64,000 nucleotides of DNA from Phyllobacterium sp. YR531 (GTDB lineage: Bacteria > Pseudomonadota > Alphaproteobacteria > Rhizobiales > Rhizobiaceae). Numbering within the stretch: position 1 is the stretch's first letter; each line of letters begins with the position of its first letter. Under the pieces are notes generated by a model, which was not told where the DNA came from, did no database searches, and was given only the letters and a program-made list of their open reading frames with translations. Positions 1-11,280 of this stretch are shown piece by piece. The stretch covers positions 37,593-101,592 of the forward strand of contig NZ_AKIZ01000030.1 in the NCBI RefSeq assembly GCF_000282595.1. Direction: 5' to 3'. Position numbers and translations under genes: made by a program.

Positions 1-342
1 GGTATCAATACCCGTTGGGTGACAATGAAAATCTTTATCATCATGGGTATTTTGTGCGCGATAGCGGGTGCTATTTCAACAGCGCGTCTGAATGCTGCGA
101 CCAACGCGCAGGGCACGCTGGATGAGCTTTTGACAATTGCTGCGGCCGTTATTGGCGGCACATCACTGGCTGGCGGTGTAGGAACGATTGCGGGAGCAAT
201 GATTGGTGCGCTGCTGATGCAGTCATTGAGCTCCGGAATGGTGCTGCTGGGCCTGGATACTCCATTGCAAAATATTGTTGTCGGTGTGGTTCTCGTCATA
301 GCAGTTTGGCTGGACACGATTTATCGCCGCCGTACGGCTTGA
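1..342 (+). CDS. Sugar ABC transporter permease, C-terminal part (5' end outside window)
   Basis: The reading frame is already open at base 1, so this is the last ~113 residues of a longer gene. What is left is almost wholly hydrophobic and glycine-rich, with the stretches [14 protein letters not shown] and [12 protein letters not shown] followed by a last membrane helix and a basic end (IYRRRTA). These are typical of the C-terminus of the monosaccharide permeases of the XylH/RbsC/FrcC family, which form the inner-membrane channel of a carbohydrate ABC importer. The ATPase gene follows 14 bases downstream, so the two form one operon. The internal GTG and ATG codons near base 19 are not the real start. 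The sugar cannot be read from this fragment; xylose- or fructose-type systems are the closest in appearance. Confidence 0.85.
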   Translation, partial: GINTRWVTMKIFIIMGILCAIAGAISTARLNAATNAQGTLDELLTIAAAVIGGTSLAGGVGTIAGAMIGALLMQSLSSGMVLLGLDTPLQNIVVGVVLVIAVWLDTIYRRRTA

Positions 343-356
343 GAGAGGAGAAAATC

Positions 357-1136
357 ATGACAAATAGGCAAACCGCTCTCATCGATATGGAAAATATCTC
401 GATCGCATTCGGCGGTATCCGTGCGGTTGATGGTGCATCAATTGATCTTTTCCCGGGTGAGGTTGTTGCCTTGCTCGGGCACAATGGCGCTGGAAAATCC
501 ACATTGATCAAAATTCTGTCGGGCGCTTACAAGCGCGACAGCGGTACGATCAAGGTCAATGGCGAAGAAGCTTTAATCAGCAATCCGCGAGACGCAAAAG
601 CTTACGGTATCGAGACGATCTATCAAACTCTCGCTTTGGCGGATAATGTAGACACGGCAGCTAATCTCTATCTGGGCCGTGAATTGATGACACCGTGGGG
701 CACACTCGACGATGTGGCCATGGAACACAGCGCGCGTGAAGTTATGGGCCGCCTTAACCCACGCTTTCAACGTTTCAAGGATCCGGTCAAGGCCTTGTCG
801 GGTGGTCAGCGGCAATCCGTTGCTATCGCCAGAGCAATTCTCTTCAATGCCCGTATTCTGATCATGGATGAGCCTACAGCTGCCCTTGGTCCTCAGGAGA
901 CTGCGCAGGTCGGAGAATTGATCAAGCAACTCAAGAACGAAGGAATTGGTATCTTCCTCATCAGCCACGATATCCATGATGTCTTTCATCTGGCAGATCG
1001 TGTTGCCGTGATGAAGAACGGTCAGGTTGTGGGAACTGCAAAGGTTGGCGATGTGAACGAGGACGAGGTGCTTGGCATGATCATCCTTGGAAAATGCCCG
1101 CCCGGAGCAATCCCCGGGCCTGGAGCCGTAAACTGA
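357..1136 (+). CDS. Sugar ABC transporter ATP-binding protein, single ABC domain
   Basis: This 259-residue protein is the cytoplasmic motor of the sugar importer whose permease precedes it. It has Walker A GHNGAGKS, signature LSGGQRQS, Walker [12 protein letters not shown] and the switch histidine in LISHDIHD. Many sugar ABC ATPases (RbsA, MglA) carry two fused ABC domains of ~500 residues; this one has one, as do FrcA and the short XylG proteins of rhizobia. The ATG at 357 is chosen because GAGAGGAG lies 7-16 bases before it; an in-frame start at 306 would overlap the permease gene and lacks such a site. No periplasmic binding protein gene is in view, so it should lie left of the window. The substrate is not determined. 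Confidence 0.9.
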   Translation: MTNRQTALIDMENISIAFGGIRAVDGASIDLFPGEVVALLGHNGAGKSTLIKILSGAYKRDSGTIKVNGEEALISNPRDAKAYGIETIYQTLALADNVDTAANLYLGRELMTPWGTLDDVAMEHSAREVMGRLNPRFQRFKDPVKALSGGQRQSVAIARAILFNARILIMDEPTAALGPQETAQVGELIKQLKNEGIGIFLISHDIHDVFHLADRVAVMKNGQVVGTAKVGDVNEDEVLGMIILGKCPPGAIPGPGAVN

Positions 1137-1139
1137 AAC

Positions 1140-1168
1140 AAAAAAGCCCGCTTAAAGCGGGCTTTTTT
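1140..1168. terminator. Bidirectional rho-independent terminator
   Basis: A 9-bp GC-rich stem (AGCCCGCTT/AAGCGGGCT) with a one-base loop is flanked by six A on the left and six T on the right. It lies 3 bases after the ABC ATPase stop and 20 bases from the stop of the convergent nfu gene, so it can end both transcripts. Confidence 0.93.
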
Positions 1169-1187
1169 GTTTCACTGACGATGAAAA

Positions 1188-1766
1188 TCAGATGGCTTCG
1201 ACCTGCTGCACCTCTGGAACAAAATGCTTCAGGAGGTTCTGAATGCCATGCTTCAATGTTGCCGTAGACGAAGGACAACCTGAACAAGCACCTTTCATGT
1301 GAAGGAACACCGTGCCGTTTTCAAACCCGCGGAATGTGATGTCACCGCCATCTTGAGCAACGGCGGGGCGGACGCGTGTCTCAAGCAACTCCTTGATCGT
1401 ATCGACGATCTCGGTGTCCGCACTGTCGAAGAATTCGCCTTCGGTTTCACGTTGTGCACTATCAGCAATATCCGTTGCGTTTGCCATGACTGGAGCGCCG
1501 GACATGAAATGTTCCATAATGGCGCCGAGAATGGCGGGCTTCAAATGCTGCCATTCAGGAGCGTCTGTTTTGGTGACAGTTACAAAATCATATCCAAAGA
1601 AGACTCCTGAAACGCCGGGAACCGCGAAAATTTTTGCGGCGAGAGGCGACGCTTCACCTGCAGCAGCCGCATCACGAAAATCGGCTGTGCCTTCCTCAAG
1701 CACTACCTTTCCAGGCAGGAATTTCAATGTTGCCGGATTAGGCGTAGCTTCGGTCTGGATGAACAT
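1188..1766 (-). CDS. NifU/Nfu-type iron-sulfur scaffold or carrier protein
   Basis: The 192-residue protein has the two-domain build of Nfu proteins: an N-terminal Nfu_N domain (about residues 2-90, beginning FIQTEATPNPATLKF) and a C-terminal NifU-like domain (about 118-190) with the cluster-binding pair C161-SG-C164 in GACSGCPSS. Such proteins hold a transient [4Fe-4S] or [2Fe-2S] cluster and hand it to target enzymes in the cytoplasm; in alphaproteobacteria this form is close to mitochondrial NFU1. It stands next to a universal stress protein gene rather than in an isc or suf cluster. The ATG at 1766 opens the conserved N-terminus, which supports the start. Confidence 0.92.
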   Translation of the reverse strand: MFIQTEATPNPATLKFLPGKVVLEEGTADFRDAAAAGEASPLAAKIFAVPGVSGVFFGYDFVTVTKTDAPEWQHLKPAILGAIMEHFMSGAPVMANATDIADSAQRETEGEFFDSADTEIVDTIKELLETRVRPAVAQDGGDITFRGFENGTVFLHMKGACSGCPSSTATLKHGIQNLLKHFVPEVQQVEAI

Positions 1767-1866
1767 GGCAGATATCGCGTCCCTAGTTTAGAACTATTCA
1801 AAGAGGCATATAGGCCTTAAAACCATTCTCTTCAAGTCAAGATTATATCACATTTTGGGGACGCGA

Positions 1867-2355
1867 TCATGTTATGGCGTCGAGGTCCTCGTCGGAAAGA
1901 TTATAAGGGACTACCGTAACGGGTATGGAGAAGGTTTCGCGGCCTGCCAGAGATTGAACGAGAGGGCCAGGACCATCCTTGCCCGAGCCTGCCGCCAAAA
2001 CCAGAATGGCGATATCCTGATCTTCTTCGATAAGTTTCTGAATTTCCTCCGAGGTTATACCCTCACGCACGGCGAGTTCGGATTCGATACCTATGCTCTC
2101 ACGGACACTTGCGGCAAACTTGCTGAGCGTGGAATTGGCAGTCTCTTCAGCTTCGGCCCGCATGATTTGTTCAACACCGAGAAACGCCTGAAAGTCAGCG
2201 GAATCAATGACGAATAGCAGTAACAACACGCCGCCGGTGGTTTTTGCACGGCGTGCAGCGTAAGCTACTGCCCGCTCACATTCTGGCGTTTCATCGATAA
2301 TGGCCAGGAATTTACGGCGATGGCCAGCTTCGCGACTGAGACGTTTTGATACCAT
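1867..2355 (-). CDS. Universal stress protein, UspA family
   Basis: The 162-residue protein begins, after a short basic lead, with the beta-strand KFLAIIDETPECERAVAYAARRA typical of the Usp fold (shown here by its start FLAIIDETPE). Near the end it has the glycine-rich nucleotide loop LAAGSGKDGPGPLVQSL, close to the ATP-binding pattern G-2x-G-9x-G-S/T. Usp proteins are cytoplasmic, dimeric, and linked to survival of growth arrest and stress; the exact activity is not predictable. The gene lies 42 bases downstream of trpS on the same strand and may be transcribed with it. Confidence 0.88.
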   Translation of the reverse strand: MVSKRLSREAGHRRKFLAIIDETPECERAVAYAARRAKTTGGVLLLLFVIDSADFQAFLGVEQIMRAEAEETANSTLSKFAASVRESIGIESELAVREGITSEEIQKLIEEDQDIAILVLAAGSGKDGPGPLVQSLAGRETFSIPVTVVPYNLSDEDLDAIT

Positions 2356-2397
2356 TTGTGCAACCTGCCTTAAGCGTTGATTGTCTGCAAGTCCTGT

Positions 2398-3477
2398 CTA
2401 GTCTTGAAGGAAGCCAACAATATCGCGAACATTTCGCATGGTCTTTTCCGCAAGAATGCTCGCACGCTCGCCACCATCCTTCAGCACCGCATCGACAAAG
2501 CCCGGATCGGCAGAAATGCGGCGCATCTCAGCGGCGATTGGTGAAAGCTTTTCAACAGCAAGCTCAGCAAGCGCAGGTTTGAAAACAGAAAATTGCTGCC
2601 CGCCAAAGTTGTGAAGAACGGTTTCCTTGTCGCTGTCAGTCAAGGCCGCATAAATACCAACCAGATTGTCGGCTTCCGGGCGGTCTTTCAGACCGTCGAC
2701 TTCTGATGGCAAAGGATCAGAGTCCGTCTTTGCCTTCCGGATTTTCTTCGAGATAGTGTCGGCATCGTCAATAAGATTAATCCGCGACAGATCAGACGGG
2801 TCGGATTTCGACATTTTCTTGGTGCCGTCGCGCAAGCTCATAAGTCGGGCAGCGGGACCGCCAATGACAGGTTCTGTCAGAGGGAAAAAGCTTGAGATCG
2901 TTTCATGGCCCGACTGCGTTTCAACACCAAGCCCAAGTTCCGAAATCCGGTCTGAAAAGTCAGTATTGAACTTTTGTGCGATGTCGCGCGTCAGTTCGAG
3001 ATGCTGCTTTTGATCTTCTCCAACGGGCACATGCGTGGCGCGATAAACGAGAATGTCAGCAGCCATCAGGTTAGGATAAACATATAGGCCCACCGACGCA
3101 TTTTCGCGATCCTTGCCGGCTTTATCCTTGAACTGGGTCATGCGGTTCAGCCAGCCCATGCGGGCGATGCAGTTGAACACCCATGCGAGTTCAGAATGCT
3201 GACGCACGCGGCTCTGATTGAAAACAATGTGCTTTTTTGGGTCCACGCCAGCGGCAAGAAACGCAGCAGTTACTTCACGCGTGTTGCGCAAAAGCTCCGA
3301 AGGGCCGCCCCAGACCGAAACCGCTTGCGTTATTGCATGCTGATCGACCACGCAATAGATGCAATTGTTGTTTTCCTGCAAGGCTACCCATCGGCGAATA
3401 GCGCCAAGATAATTGCCAAGATGCAGATTGCCGGTGGGTTGAACACCGGAAAAAACGAGCGGTTCAAACGTGCTCAT
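2398..3477 (-). CDS. trpS: Tryptophanyl-tRNA synthetase
   Basis: The 359-residue enzyme charges tRNA-Trp with tryptophan in the cytoplasm. It shows the class I synthetase signatures: the HIGH-like motif in TGNLHLGNY near residue 16-24 and KMSKS in KKMSKSD near residue 218. The length fits the bacterial TrpRS family (about 330-360). It is the only tRNA synthetase gene in the window and there is no sign of a tryptophan attenuator before it in the 87 bases to the VOC gene. The ATG at 3477 precedes the conserved FSGVQPTG strand. Confidence 0.97.
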   Translation of the reverse strand: MSTFEPLVFSGVQPTGNLHLGNYLGAIRRWVALQENNNCIYCVVDQHAITQAVSVWGGPSELLRNTREVTAAFLAAGVDPKKHIVFNQSRVRQHSELAWVFNCIARMGWLNRMTQFKDKAGKDRENASVGLYVYPNLMAADILVYRATHVPVGEDQKQHLELTRDIAQKFNTDFSDRISELGLGVETQSGHETISSFFPLTEPVIGGPAARLMSLRDGTKKMSKSDPSDLSRINLIDDADTISKKIRKAKTDSDPLPSEVDGLKDRPEADNLVGIYAALTDSDKETVLHNFGGQQFSVFKPALAELAVEKLSPIAAEMRRISADPGFVDAVLKDGGERASILAEKTMRNVRDIVGFLQD

Positions 3478-3564
3478 AAGTCGTCCTTAATTCTTCTTGG
3501 GCCAAGCATTATAGCCATGACGTGCGGTTCTGGCAGAGCGAAGCGTGGGATTCAAGCCCTACCT

Positions 3565-3951
3565 TCATTTGAGCTGCAGCAGGTCCCATTTATTGCCGTA
3601 CAGGTCCTCGAAAACAGCAACACTTCCATAGGCCTCATGTCTTGGGTCTTCGAGAAACCGTACACCCGCCTTCAGCATTTTCGCGTGATCGGCAGAGAAA
3701 TCGTCCGTGTACAGGAAGAGTGCGACTCGGCCCCCGGTCTGGTCGCCGACGGCTTTCATTTGCTGTGGACCGTCGGCTTTCGCCAGAAGGAGCTTCGCGC
3801 CATCGCGCTCCGGCGAAACGACAACCCAACGCTTTATTTCCGAGAGCTTCGTATCGGTTACAAGAGTAAAGCCGAGCTTGTTTGTATACCAAGCTATTGC
3901 CTCATCGTAATCATTCACAATGAGTGTGATCAGGCCAATGCTGCGGCTCAT
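3565..3951 (-). CDS. VOC (glyoxalase/bleomycin resistance) superfamily protein
   Basis: This 128-residue single VOC domain begins IGLITLIVNDYDEAIAWYT and ends GNKWDLLQL, the usual beta-alpha-beta-beta-beta modules of glyoxalase-like metal enzymes. It also has the late strand SVAVFEDLYGN, where family members place a metal-binding glutamate. The superfamily includes glyoxalases, dioxygenases and antibiotic-binding proteins, so the reaction cannot be assigned. Its start overlaps the murJ stop by four bases (3948-3951), so translation is probably coupled to murJ. Confidence 0.85.
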   Translation of the reverse strand: MSRSIGLITLIVNDYDEAIAWYTNKLGFTLVTDTKLSEIKRWVVVSPERDGAKLLLAKADGPQQMKAVGDQTGGRVALFLYTDDFSADHAKMLKAGVRFLEDPRHEAYGSVAVFEDLYGNKWDLLQLK

Positions 3952-5546
3952 GGCGATGGATTCTCAGTTGGAGGTTCCGGATTTTTTGCGCGGCGTTTCA
4001 CATTTCGGCGGATCATGCCAAGGCTCGCACCACCAGTGCCAAAGGCAAGCGCAAAATACACAATCATGGACATCAAAATCAGCCCGAACACACCGGCCGC
4101 CTGAACATGTACAGGAGCCTGTGCGGCAAGATATGGAGCAGCCCATTCGATAGCATAGGACAGGGCAATGGCCATGATCGCCGCAGCAATCATCAATCTT
4201 GGGATGCGGGTCAAAAGCGGGATGTCGCGTCCCCAATGGCCTCGCCAGATCAGGGTAACAAATAACAGGATTGCGTTGACCCAGCCCGCTGTTACCTCAG
4301 CAGTGGCGATGCCAGTTTCTGCCAGAATGGGGAACAGCGTGAGAGCCATGGCAATATTGATCACCACCGAAACAGCAGCGAAAATCATTGGTGTTTTTGT
4401 ATCCTCGCGGGCGAAAAAGCCCGGGATGAAAGCTTTGATCAGAACGAATGCGGGCAGGCCCAAGCCATATATCGCCAGAATGCTCGCCACGCGGCTGGTA
4501 GACTCAGCTGTGAACTCGCCACGTTCCAGCAACAGCCGAATAATTGGTTCGGACATGACCAAAAGAGCGGCGGCGGCGGGCAGAGTAAGGAACAATATGA
4601 ACTCAACCGAGCGGTTCTGCAGATTGCCAGCTTCCTTCAGATTGCCGGAGCGCAAGGCGCGGGCAAGTTCCGGCAAAAGCACTGTTGCGACCGCAATACC
4701 CACCACGCCAAGAGGCAGCTGATACACGCGATCAGCGTTCGCCAGTGAGGTAATCGCACCTTCTTTTCCCGAAGCGATATTGGTATTTATCAGAAGGTTG
4801 ATTTGCGTAATGCCGCCTGTAATAGCTGCGGGAAGAGCCAGCACCAGCAAGCGTTTTACATTCGGAGTCATGCGGGGGCGGCGAAAACCAATTGTAATGC
4901 CGGCATTACGAACCGCAAACCAGACAATTGCCAGTTGTACTAACCCGGCGGCCATGACACCCCAGGAGAGACCATAGCCAATGGCGATACCGTCGTGCCC
5001 TGCATACCAGGCATAGGCAAGCACTCCGATCAGAATGATGTTCAGGAAGACAGGCGCAACGGCGGCAGCGAAGTAACGATGCAGCGAGTTCAGCATTCCA
5101 CCCATCATGGCTGCAAGCGACATGCAGGCCAGATAGGGAAACATGATAATCGCCATCGAAACAGTGTTGCTGAATTTTTGCGGGTCATCGACAAAACCGG
5201 GAGCGATTACTGTTCGCACGATGAGCGGCATGGAAAGTTCCATGATGATGGTCAGTGCCATCAAAACGCTGAAGAGAACACCGAAAACTTCCTCTGAAAA
5301 TCGTTTTGCGCCATCCATGCCATTCGCTTCGATCTCTTTGGCAAAAAGCGGAACAAAGGCTGCATTGAATGCACCCTCCGCAAATAGCCGACGGAAGGTA
5401 TTGGGAAACCGGAAAGCTGCATTGAACGCATCGGCAACCGGACCAGTTCCGAGCGCCGCAGCCATGAGCATTTCGCGGGTCAAACCGAAAACACGGCTCA
5501 TCAATGTGCCCGATGCAACAGTGGCGAATTTCTTGACGAGGCTCAT
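3948..5546 (-). CDS. murJ: Lipid II flippase MurJ (MviN)
   Basis: This 532-residue inner-membrane protein has about 14 hydrophobic segments and the MviN family opening KKFATVASGTLMSRVFGLTREML, of which SRVFGLTREM is the most telling part. It belongs to the MOP flippase superfamily and moves lipid-linked peptidoglycan precursor across the inner membrane. The glnD stop lies one base before its start codon, and the VOC gene overlaps its stop, so glnD-murJ-VOC reads as one tightly packed transcript. The pairing of glnD with mviN/murJ is common in alphaproteobacteria. Confidence 0.95.
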   Translation of the reverse strand: MSLVKKFATVASGTLMSRVFGLTREMLMAAALGTGPVADAFNAAFRFPNTFRRLFAEGAFNAAFVPLFAKEIEANGMDGAKRFSEEVFGVLFSVLMALTIIMELSMPLIVRTVIAPGFVDDPQKFSNTVSMAIIMFPYLACMSLAAMMGGMLNSLHRYFAAAVAPVFLNIILIGVLAYAWYAGHDGIAIGYGLSWGVMAAGLVQLAIVWFAVRNAGITIGFRRPRMTPNVKRLLVLALPAAITGGITQINLLINTNIASGKEGAITSLANADRVYQLPLGVVGIAVATVLLPELARALRSGNLKEAGNLQNRSVEFILFLTLPAAAALLVMSEPIIRLLLERGEFTAESTSRVASILAIYGLGLPAFVLIKAFIPGFFAREDTKTPMIFAAVSVVINIAMALTLFPILAETGIATAEVTAGWVNAILLFVTLIWRGHWGRDIPLLTRIPRLMIAAAIMAIALSYAIEWAAPYLAAQAPVHVQAAGVFGLILMSMIVYFALAFGTGGASLGMIRRNVKRRAKNPEPPTENPSP

Positions 5547-5547
5547 A

Positions 5548-8361
5548 TCATTCTGCCGTCATGAGAACGTTTTGCCGCTGAGGCTGGGCGGTGATGATGT
5601 CACCCTCACCAAAAAGCGCGAGAAGCTTTTTGCGGATGCGGCTTTGGCGGGTGGTATTGGTAATCTGATGGCCAACAAGATCGGTCACATAGAAAACGTC
5701 AATCACTTTTTCACCGAATGTGGTCACGTGTGCCGAGGCAATATCCAGTGAAAGGTCTGAAATAACCCCGGTTATCTCAGAAAGGACGCCCGGCCGGTCC
5801 AGACCTTCGACCTCGATAACCGTAAACTTGTTCGACAGCGTGTTATTGATTTCTACGCGTGGTGTGATCTTGAATGCTTTTGCCGCGCGCTTGGGCTTCG
5901 TTCTTGCGGCAAGCATTTCGGGCAGATAGGTTTTGCCAGACAGCACGTCTTCAATCAAACGGCCAACCCGGGTGGCGCGGCGGCGTTCATCATCATCAGT
6001 CGAAAACTCGCGACTGATCAGGATTGTATCAAGCGCGCGCCCATCGCTCGTTGTAAAAATCTGCGCGTCAACGATGTTGGCACCAGCCGCAGCGCAAGCT
6101 CCTGCAATGACGGAAAGGAGGCGCGGATGATCCGGGGACAGAACGGTAATTTCGGTAACGCCCTCAAAATCATGGGTTTTGACCATGGTCGCAAGGGTTT
6201 TTCCGCTCGCATCGGATTCCCGAATGAAGCTGGCGTGGCGTAACTGATCAGCGATGCTGACAGTCAAAAGATAGTTCTGATAGTGCAGTGCGAGATAGGA
6301 TTGGCGTTCAATCTGCGGCCAGGACGATAGCGCGTGCTCAAGCTGTGCGCGGGCATGATCCGTGCGTTCCTTGCGCGATACTTCCGAGAAGCCGCCCGTG
6401 AGCATCAATTCTGTTTCATAGAAGAGGTTCCGCAATAATTGCCCCTTCCAGCCATTCCAGACACCGGGCCCAACGGCCTTGATATCGCATATGGTAAGGA
6501 TCAGCAGCAGTTTCATGCGATCGAGTGTCTGTACGATCTCAGCAAAGTCCTCAATTGTCTTGCGATCATTCAGATCACGCGATTGCGCCACCATACTCAT
6601 GGTAAGGTGCTGTTCCACCAGCCAGGAAACGGTTTGAGTATCGGCTTTGGAAAGTCCAAGGCGCGGACATATTCGTTTTGCTATGCGTGCACCTGCAATG
6701 GAATGATCTTCAGGCCGGCCTTTGGCTATATCATGCAGCAGAAGCGCTACGTAAATGAGATTGCGATCTTTTTTGAGCCCCGGCATGATCTGATTGGCCA
6801 GCGGATGCTCCTGCTCAAGATCGCCACGCTCGATCTCGGACATAACTGCAATACACCGCAGCAGGTGCTCATCGACAGTGTAATGATGATACATGTTGAA
6901 TTGCATCATCGCGACGACTTTGCCGAAGTCCGGAATGAATTTGCCCAACACGCCGGATTCATTCATGCGACGCAGGATAAGTTCCGGATTGCGCTCCGAA
7001 GTCAGAATTTCCAGAAAGAGTTTGTTTGCTTCCGGGTTTTCCCGCAAATCGGCCTTGATGAGAGATAGTGAGCGTGTAACCAACTGCATCGCATCCGGGT
7101 GGAATTCCAGCCCATGCTTGTCGGCAAGATGGAAAAGACGGATCAAATTGACTGGGTCCTTATGGAAGACTCCATCATTGGCGATTGTAATACGGTGATT
7201 GTCGACTACAAAATCGGTTGTGCCAGCGAGTTTGCGCTTGCGCCGGGAAAAAGTGAGGAAAATCCGGTTGAAGCCGGGAACATGCTTTGCCTGCTCTTCT
7301 TCCAGTGCAGCACAGATAATGCGTGTCAGGTCGCCGACTTCCTTTGCTACCAGGAAGTAGTGCTTCATGAAGCGTTCGACATCCCGCTGTCCGGGATGTG
7401 CTGTATAGCCAAGACGTCGCGCAATCTCGCTTTGAATATCGAACGATAGCCGCTCTTCCGCTTTGCCCATAAGAAAGTGCATGTGGCAGCGAACTGCCCA
7501 TAACAAATCTTCTGCTTTACGGAATATATTATGTTCAGCGCGTGACAGAACACCCAGCTTGACCAGTTCGTCGCTCGTTTTGACGCGATAATAATATTTC
7601 GCGATCCAGAACAGCGTATGCAGATCGCGCTGTCCGCCTTTGCCTTCCTTGACATTGGGTTCGACAAGATAGCGGGTTGCGCCGGATTTCTTGTGTCGGG
7701 CATCTCTTTCAGCGAGTTTGGCTTCAATGAACGCCGGGCCGGTGCCTTCGACAACTTCCTTGTCAAAGCGCTCGACCAGCTTGTCAAACAATTCCTGATT
7801 TCCGCAGATATATCGCGCTTCAAGAATGCTTGTGCGTATGGTCATGTCCGATAGTGACAGGCGGACTGATTCATCGAGATTGCGGGTGGCATGACCGATC
7901 TTCAGTCCGATATCCCACAGCATGTAAAGAATATATTCGACGACCTGTTCGCCCCAAGGTGTTTGCTTATATGGCAGGAGAAACAGGAGATCGATATCGG
8001 AACCGGGCGCGAGGCCGCCACGGCCATATCCTCCGACCGCTATGATGGTCATCCGTTCCGAGGTGGAAGGATTGATCGCCGGGTAAACGTGCCGGGTTGC
8101 AAAATCGTAGAGCGCAGTGATGATTTGGTCCATCAACCATGAGAGCCGCACGGAGCACCGTGTTCCGCGCGCATCTTGCATCAGCATGGTTTCGGCGCTC
8201 TTGCGGCCAAGTTCCAGCGTCTGCTTGATGAGGTTCAGAACGTCTGCGCGTTCGACAGAGGGCTTGCCCTGTTTGTTGGCTGCCTGGACAAGATCTTCAA
8301 ATTGCTGATGCAGCCTTTCCGGGCTGACAATCTGTTCCAGTTTCAGGTCTGTGGCGCTCAT
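5548..8361 (-). CDS. glnD: PII uridylyltransferase / uridylyl-removing enzyme GlnD
   Basis: The ~937-residue bifunctional nitrogen sensor adds UMP to PII proteins when glutamine is low and removes it when glutamine is high. The order of domains is clear: nucleotidyltransferase motif [17 protein letters not shown] (G110 to D124), a GlnD linker, an HD hydrolase domain with [13 protein letters not shown], and two C-terminal ACT domains (for example [15 protein letters not shown] and [14 protein letters not shown]). The ATG at 8361 is preferred to the in-frame GTG at 8367, since no good ribosome site favours the latter. It is functionally tied to rpoN and ptsN further on in the window, all parts of nitrogen control. 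Confidence 0.96.
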   Translation of the reverse strand: MSATDLKLEQIVSPERLHQQFEDLVQAANKQGKPSVERADVLNLIKQTLELGRKSAETMLMQDARGTRCSVRLSWLMDQIITALYDFATRHVYPAINPSTSERMTIIAVGGYGRGGLAPGSDIDLLFLLPYKQTPWGEQVVEYILYMLWDIGLKIGHATRNLDESVRLSLSDMTIRTSILEARYICGNQELFDKLVERFDKEVVEGTGPAFIEAKLAERDARHKKSGATRYLVEPNVKEGKGGQRDLHTLFWIAKYYYRVKTSDELVKLGVLSRAEHNIFRKAEDLLWAVRCHMHFLMGKAEERLSFDIQSEIARRLGYTAHPGQRDVERFMKHYFLVAKEVGDLTRIICAALEEEQAKHVPGFNRIFLTFSRRKRKLAGTTDFVVDNHRITIANDGVFHKDPVNLIRLFHLADKHGLEFHPDAMQLVTRSLSLIKADLRENPEANKLFLEILTSERNPELILRRMNESGVLGKFIPDFGKVVAMMQFNMYHHYTVDEHLLRCIAVMSEIERGDLEQEHPLANQIMPGLKKDRNLIYVALLLHDIAKGRPEDHSIAGARIAKRICPRLGLSKADTQTVSWLVEQHLTMSMVAQSRDLNDRKTIEDFAEIVQTLDRMKLLLILTICDIKAVGPGVWNGWKGQLLRNLFYETELMLTGGFSEVSRKERTDHARAQLEHALSSWPQIERQSYLALHYQNYLLTVSIADQLRHASFIRESDASGKTLATMVKTHDFEGVTEITVLSPDHPRLLSVIAGACAAAGANIVDAQIFTTSDGRALDTILISREFSTDDDERRRATRVGRLIEDVLSGKTYLPEMLAARTKPKRAAKAFKITPRVEINNTLSNKFTVIEVEGLDRPGVLSEITGVISDLSLDIASAHVTTFGEKVIDVFYVTDLVGHQITNTTRQSRIRKKLLALFGEGDIITAQPQRQNVLMTAE

Positions 8362-8451
8362 GAACACGACTTTACAAATGATGGCCGCACGCTATAGCGC
8401 GAATTTGCGTTAAACAAAATGATTACATTTTGAGGTGGTACGCAATCTACC

Positions 8452-11175
8452 CTAATTGGCGGTCAGCCCTTTTAAACGATAAAGAACTTCCAGCGCATCC
8501 CGCGGTGTCAGCTCATCAGGGTTGATCGCCGAAAGTGCCGTAAGCAGGGCACTGTCTTTTCCCTGAACAGGTTTGGGAGCTTGACGCTTAACCTCCACTG
8601 AGAAGAGTGGCAAATCATCAATCAGCTTGTCGGCTTTTCCGGATGTTTCACCAGCTTCCAATTGATGAAGAACATCCCGCGCCCGATTGACAACGGCCTC
8701 TGGTAAACCTGCCAGACGCGCTACCTGCACGCCATAGGAACGATCAGCAGCACCCTTTGCAACTTCATGCAAAAACACAACTTCGCCATCCCACTCCTTT
8801 ACCCGCATTGTTACATTGCTCAGGCGCGTTAGTTTTTCCGAGAGCGAGGTCATCTCATGGAAATGCGTCGCAAAGATCGCGCGGCATTGGTTTTTCTCAT
8901 GCAGATATTCCACTGCCGCCCAAGCGATGGAAAGACCGTCAAATGTTGCAGTGCCACGGCCGATCTCATCCAGAATAACGAGTGAATGATCGGTTGCCTG
9001 GTTCAAAATCGCGGCAGTTTCCACCATTTCGACCATGAAGGTAGAACGTCCGCGTGCCAGATCATCGGATGCGCCGACACGGGAAAACAGGCGATCCACA
9101 ATTCCTATATGGGCCGAGCCAGCGGGCACAAATGAGCCCATTTGAGCGAGAATGGCGATCAGTGCATTTTGCCGCAAGAAGGTAGATTTACCACCCATAT
9201 TGGGCCCTGTAAGCAACCAGATCGCTCCCTTACCGCTTGTAAGCGGTGAGAGATTGCAATCATTGGCAACAAAGGGGTTTGCCGCCTTTCGTCTTAGTGA
9301 CTGCTCAACGACCGGGTGACGACCAGCAACAATCTCGAAAGCCACGCTGTCATCGACAACTGGCCGGCAATATCCCTGCTCGTCGGCCAAAGCGGCCAGA
9401 GCAACCGAAACATCGAGCGTTGACAAAGCCAGAGCGCCAGCACGTATGAAATCGGCATTGAGAATTGTCTCATTCGTCAAGGCATCGAATATGCCAAGCT
9501 CGATCGATAGAGCGCGTTCTGCTGCATTTGCTATTTTTGTTTCGAGTTCCGCGAGTTCAGTGGTGGTAAATCGCATCGCATTGGCGATTGTTTGGCGATG
9601 GATGAACTTGCCTTTTGCCTCATCGCTGTCAGTCATGACCGAGGAGTTGTTGGCAGTAACCTCGATGAAGTAACCAAGCACATTATTATGTTTGATTTTC
9701 AGGGACCGGATGCCCGTTATTTCCATATAGTCAGCTTGCAGACCAGCTATAATCCGGCGTGAGTGGTCGCGCAGCGCCCGCATCTCGTCCAGCTCGGGAT
9801 TATACTCTGCTCGAACAAAGCCTCCGTCACGTTTTAGCAAGGGCAGTTCGTCGGCGAGAGACCGATCAAGATGAGCGGCAAACTCGACCGGCAAGCTGGC
9901 AAGACATTCGCGGACACGCGCCAGTTCCGGAGGCAGTGCTTCACTTAGAAAGAGCTGGGAAATCTCGGATGCCGCTTCCAGACCTCGCGCCAGCGCCCCA
10001 AGATCACGGGGCCCGCCGCGCCCTACTGCCAACCGCGACAATGCCCGAGGCATGTCGGGGACACCTTTCAGCGCACTCTGCATCAGATCCGCGAGAGACT
10101 GCCGGGCAAGGAAGAAAGAAATAGAATCAAGCCGTTCCGCAATAGCGGATGGGTCGGTTAGTGGCGACGTCAGCCGTTCGGCCAAAAGCCGGGCACCGCC
10201 GCCCGTTGTCGTCCTGTCAATTGCCCGGAGCAAACTGCCTTCCCGTTTACCGGAAAGGGTACGTAGAAGTTCCAGATTGCCACGCGTTGCCGGATCGATG
10301 AAGAGCGAGGAACCTTCGGACTCGCGCTCGGGGCGCATCAAAGGCGGGCGTTCGGCGAGCTGTGTTTTTTCAACATAGGCTATTGCGCCGGAAATGGCGG
10401 CCAGTTCTGCGCGCGAGAACTGGCCGAAGCCATCCAATGTACCGACTTCAAAATAGCGCTGTATGCGGTTCTCAGCTGTAGCGCTGTCGAAGAGGCTAGG
10501 CGGTTGCGGGCTGACAGCTCGACCGATGACATCGAACACACCACGCAGTTCCGGATCGTGAAAAACCGTATCGGCGACGATCAGCTCACGAGGGTCGACA
10601 CGTAGGATATCAGCAAGCAATCGAGAGGCATCCGATTCACCAACACGGAAGGTTCCAGTCGAGATATCGATCCATGCAAGAGCATACTGGGATTTGTCAG
10701 CTCCTTTGACCCGTCCCAAGGTCATCAGATAATTTGCTTCGGATGGATCGAGCAGCTTTTCTTCGGTGATGGTGCCCGGTGTGACCAAGCGGACGACGTC
10801 ACGTTTTACGACGGATTTCGAACCGCGTTTCCGTGCCTCGGCAGGGTCTTCAACCTGTTCGCAAACAGCAACGCGAAATCCTCGCGCTATCAATTTCTGC
10901 AAATAGTCATCGGCGGCATGGACTGGTACACCGCACATGGGAATATCTTCACCAAGGTGTTTTCCACGCTTCGTAAGGGTAATTCCAAGAGCGCGGGACG
11001 CCTCCACGGCGTCATTAAAAAACAGCTCGTAGAAATCGCCCATTCGATAAAAAAGCAGGCTGTCAGGATTGGTCGCCTTGATCTCGATATACTGCTCCAT
11101 CATCGGCGTGGGACGCACCGATTGGTCAGCCTCATAGGGGGATTGTTCCATTACGGACGGTGCCAGTTCGGCCAA
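8452..11175 (-). CDS. mutS: DNA mismatch repair protein MutS
   Basis: The 907-residue protein recognises base mismatches and small loops and recruits MutL. It has the N-terminal mismatch-binding signature with [11 protein letters not shown] and [11 protein letters not shown] (the Phe-x-Glu of the mismatch reader is in GDFYELF), the core and clamp domains, Walker [11 protein letters not shown] and the ABC-like signature near [11 protein letters not shown]. The reading frame has no ATG at the conserved N-terminus: the start is a TTG at 11175, supported by CAGGAGAC ending seven bases before it. The next ATG (11151) has no such site. That Shine-Dalgarno sits in a small hairpin, listed separately. 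Confidence 0.95.
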   Translation of the reverse strand: MAELAPSVMEQSPYEADQSVRPTPMMEQYIEIKATNPDSLLFYRMGDFYELFFNDAVEASRALGITLTKRGKHLGEDIPMCGVPVHAADDYLQKLIARGFRVAVCEQVEDPAEARKRGSKSVVKRDVVRLVTPGTITEEKLLDPSEANYLMTLGRVKGADKSQYALAWIDISTGTFRVGESDASRLLADILRVDPRELIVADTVFHDPELRGVFDVIGRAVSPQPPSLFDSATAENRIQRYFEVGTLDGFGQFSRAELAAISGAIAYVEKTQLAERPPLMRPERESEGSSLFIDPATRGNLELLRTLSGKREGSLLRAIDRTTTGGGARLLAERLTSPLTDPSAIAERLDSISFFLARQSLADLMQSALKGVPDMPRALSRLAVGRGGPRDLGALARGLEAASEISQLFLSEALPPELARVRECLASLPVEFAAHLDRSLADELPLLKRDGGFVRAEYNPELDEMRALRDHSRRIIAGLQADYMEITGIRSLKIKHNNVLGYFIEVTANNSSVMTDSDEAKGKFIHRQTIANAMRFTTTELAELETKIANAAERALSIELGIFDALTNETILNADFIRAGALALSTLDVSVALAALADEQGYCRPVVDDSVAFEIVAGRHPVVEQSLRRKAANPFVANDCNLSPLTSGKGAIWLLTGPNMGGKSTFLRQNALIAILAQMGSFVPAGSAHIGIVDRLFSRVGASDDLARGRSTFMVEMVETAAILNQATDHSLVILDEIGRGTATFDGLSIAWAAVEYLHEKNQCRAIFATHFHEMTSLSEKLTRLSNVTMRVKEWDGEVVFLHEVAKGAADRSYGVQVARLAGLPEAVVNRARDVLHQLEAGETSGKADKLIDDLPLFSVEVKRQAPKPVQGKDSALLTALSAINPDELTPRDALEVLYRLKGLTAN

Positions 11176-11182
11176 AACTTGT

Positions 11183-11202
11183 CTCCTGAGCTATAGCAGG
11201 AG
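11183..11202 (-). promoter_or_regulatory. Hairpin covering the mutS ribosome binding site
   Basis: On the minus strand CTCCTG and CAGGAG form a 6-bp stem with an 8-base loop. The second arm contains the Shine-Dalgarno AGGAG of mutS, whose TTG start lies a few bases further on. If the stem forms in the mRNA it would hide the ribosome site. A regulatory role is inference only. Confidence 0.4.
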
Positions 11203-11280
11203 CAATCTATGCGTTCTCGGCAGATTTACACACCTCTGCAGTGCCGAACTGTGGTTTTCTCCACAGATGATCAAACGCTT

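Noticed and set aside
3196..4104. 302-codon plus-strand open frame over trpS, the VOC gene and murJ
   Set aside because: It crosses three well-supported minus-strand genes and lacks motifs or a ribosome site.
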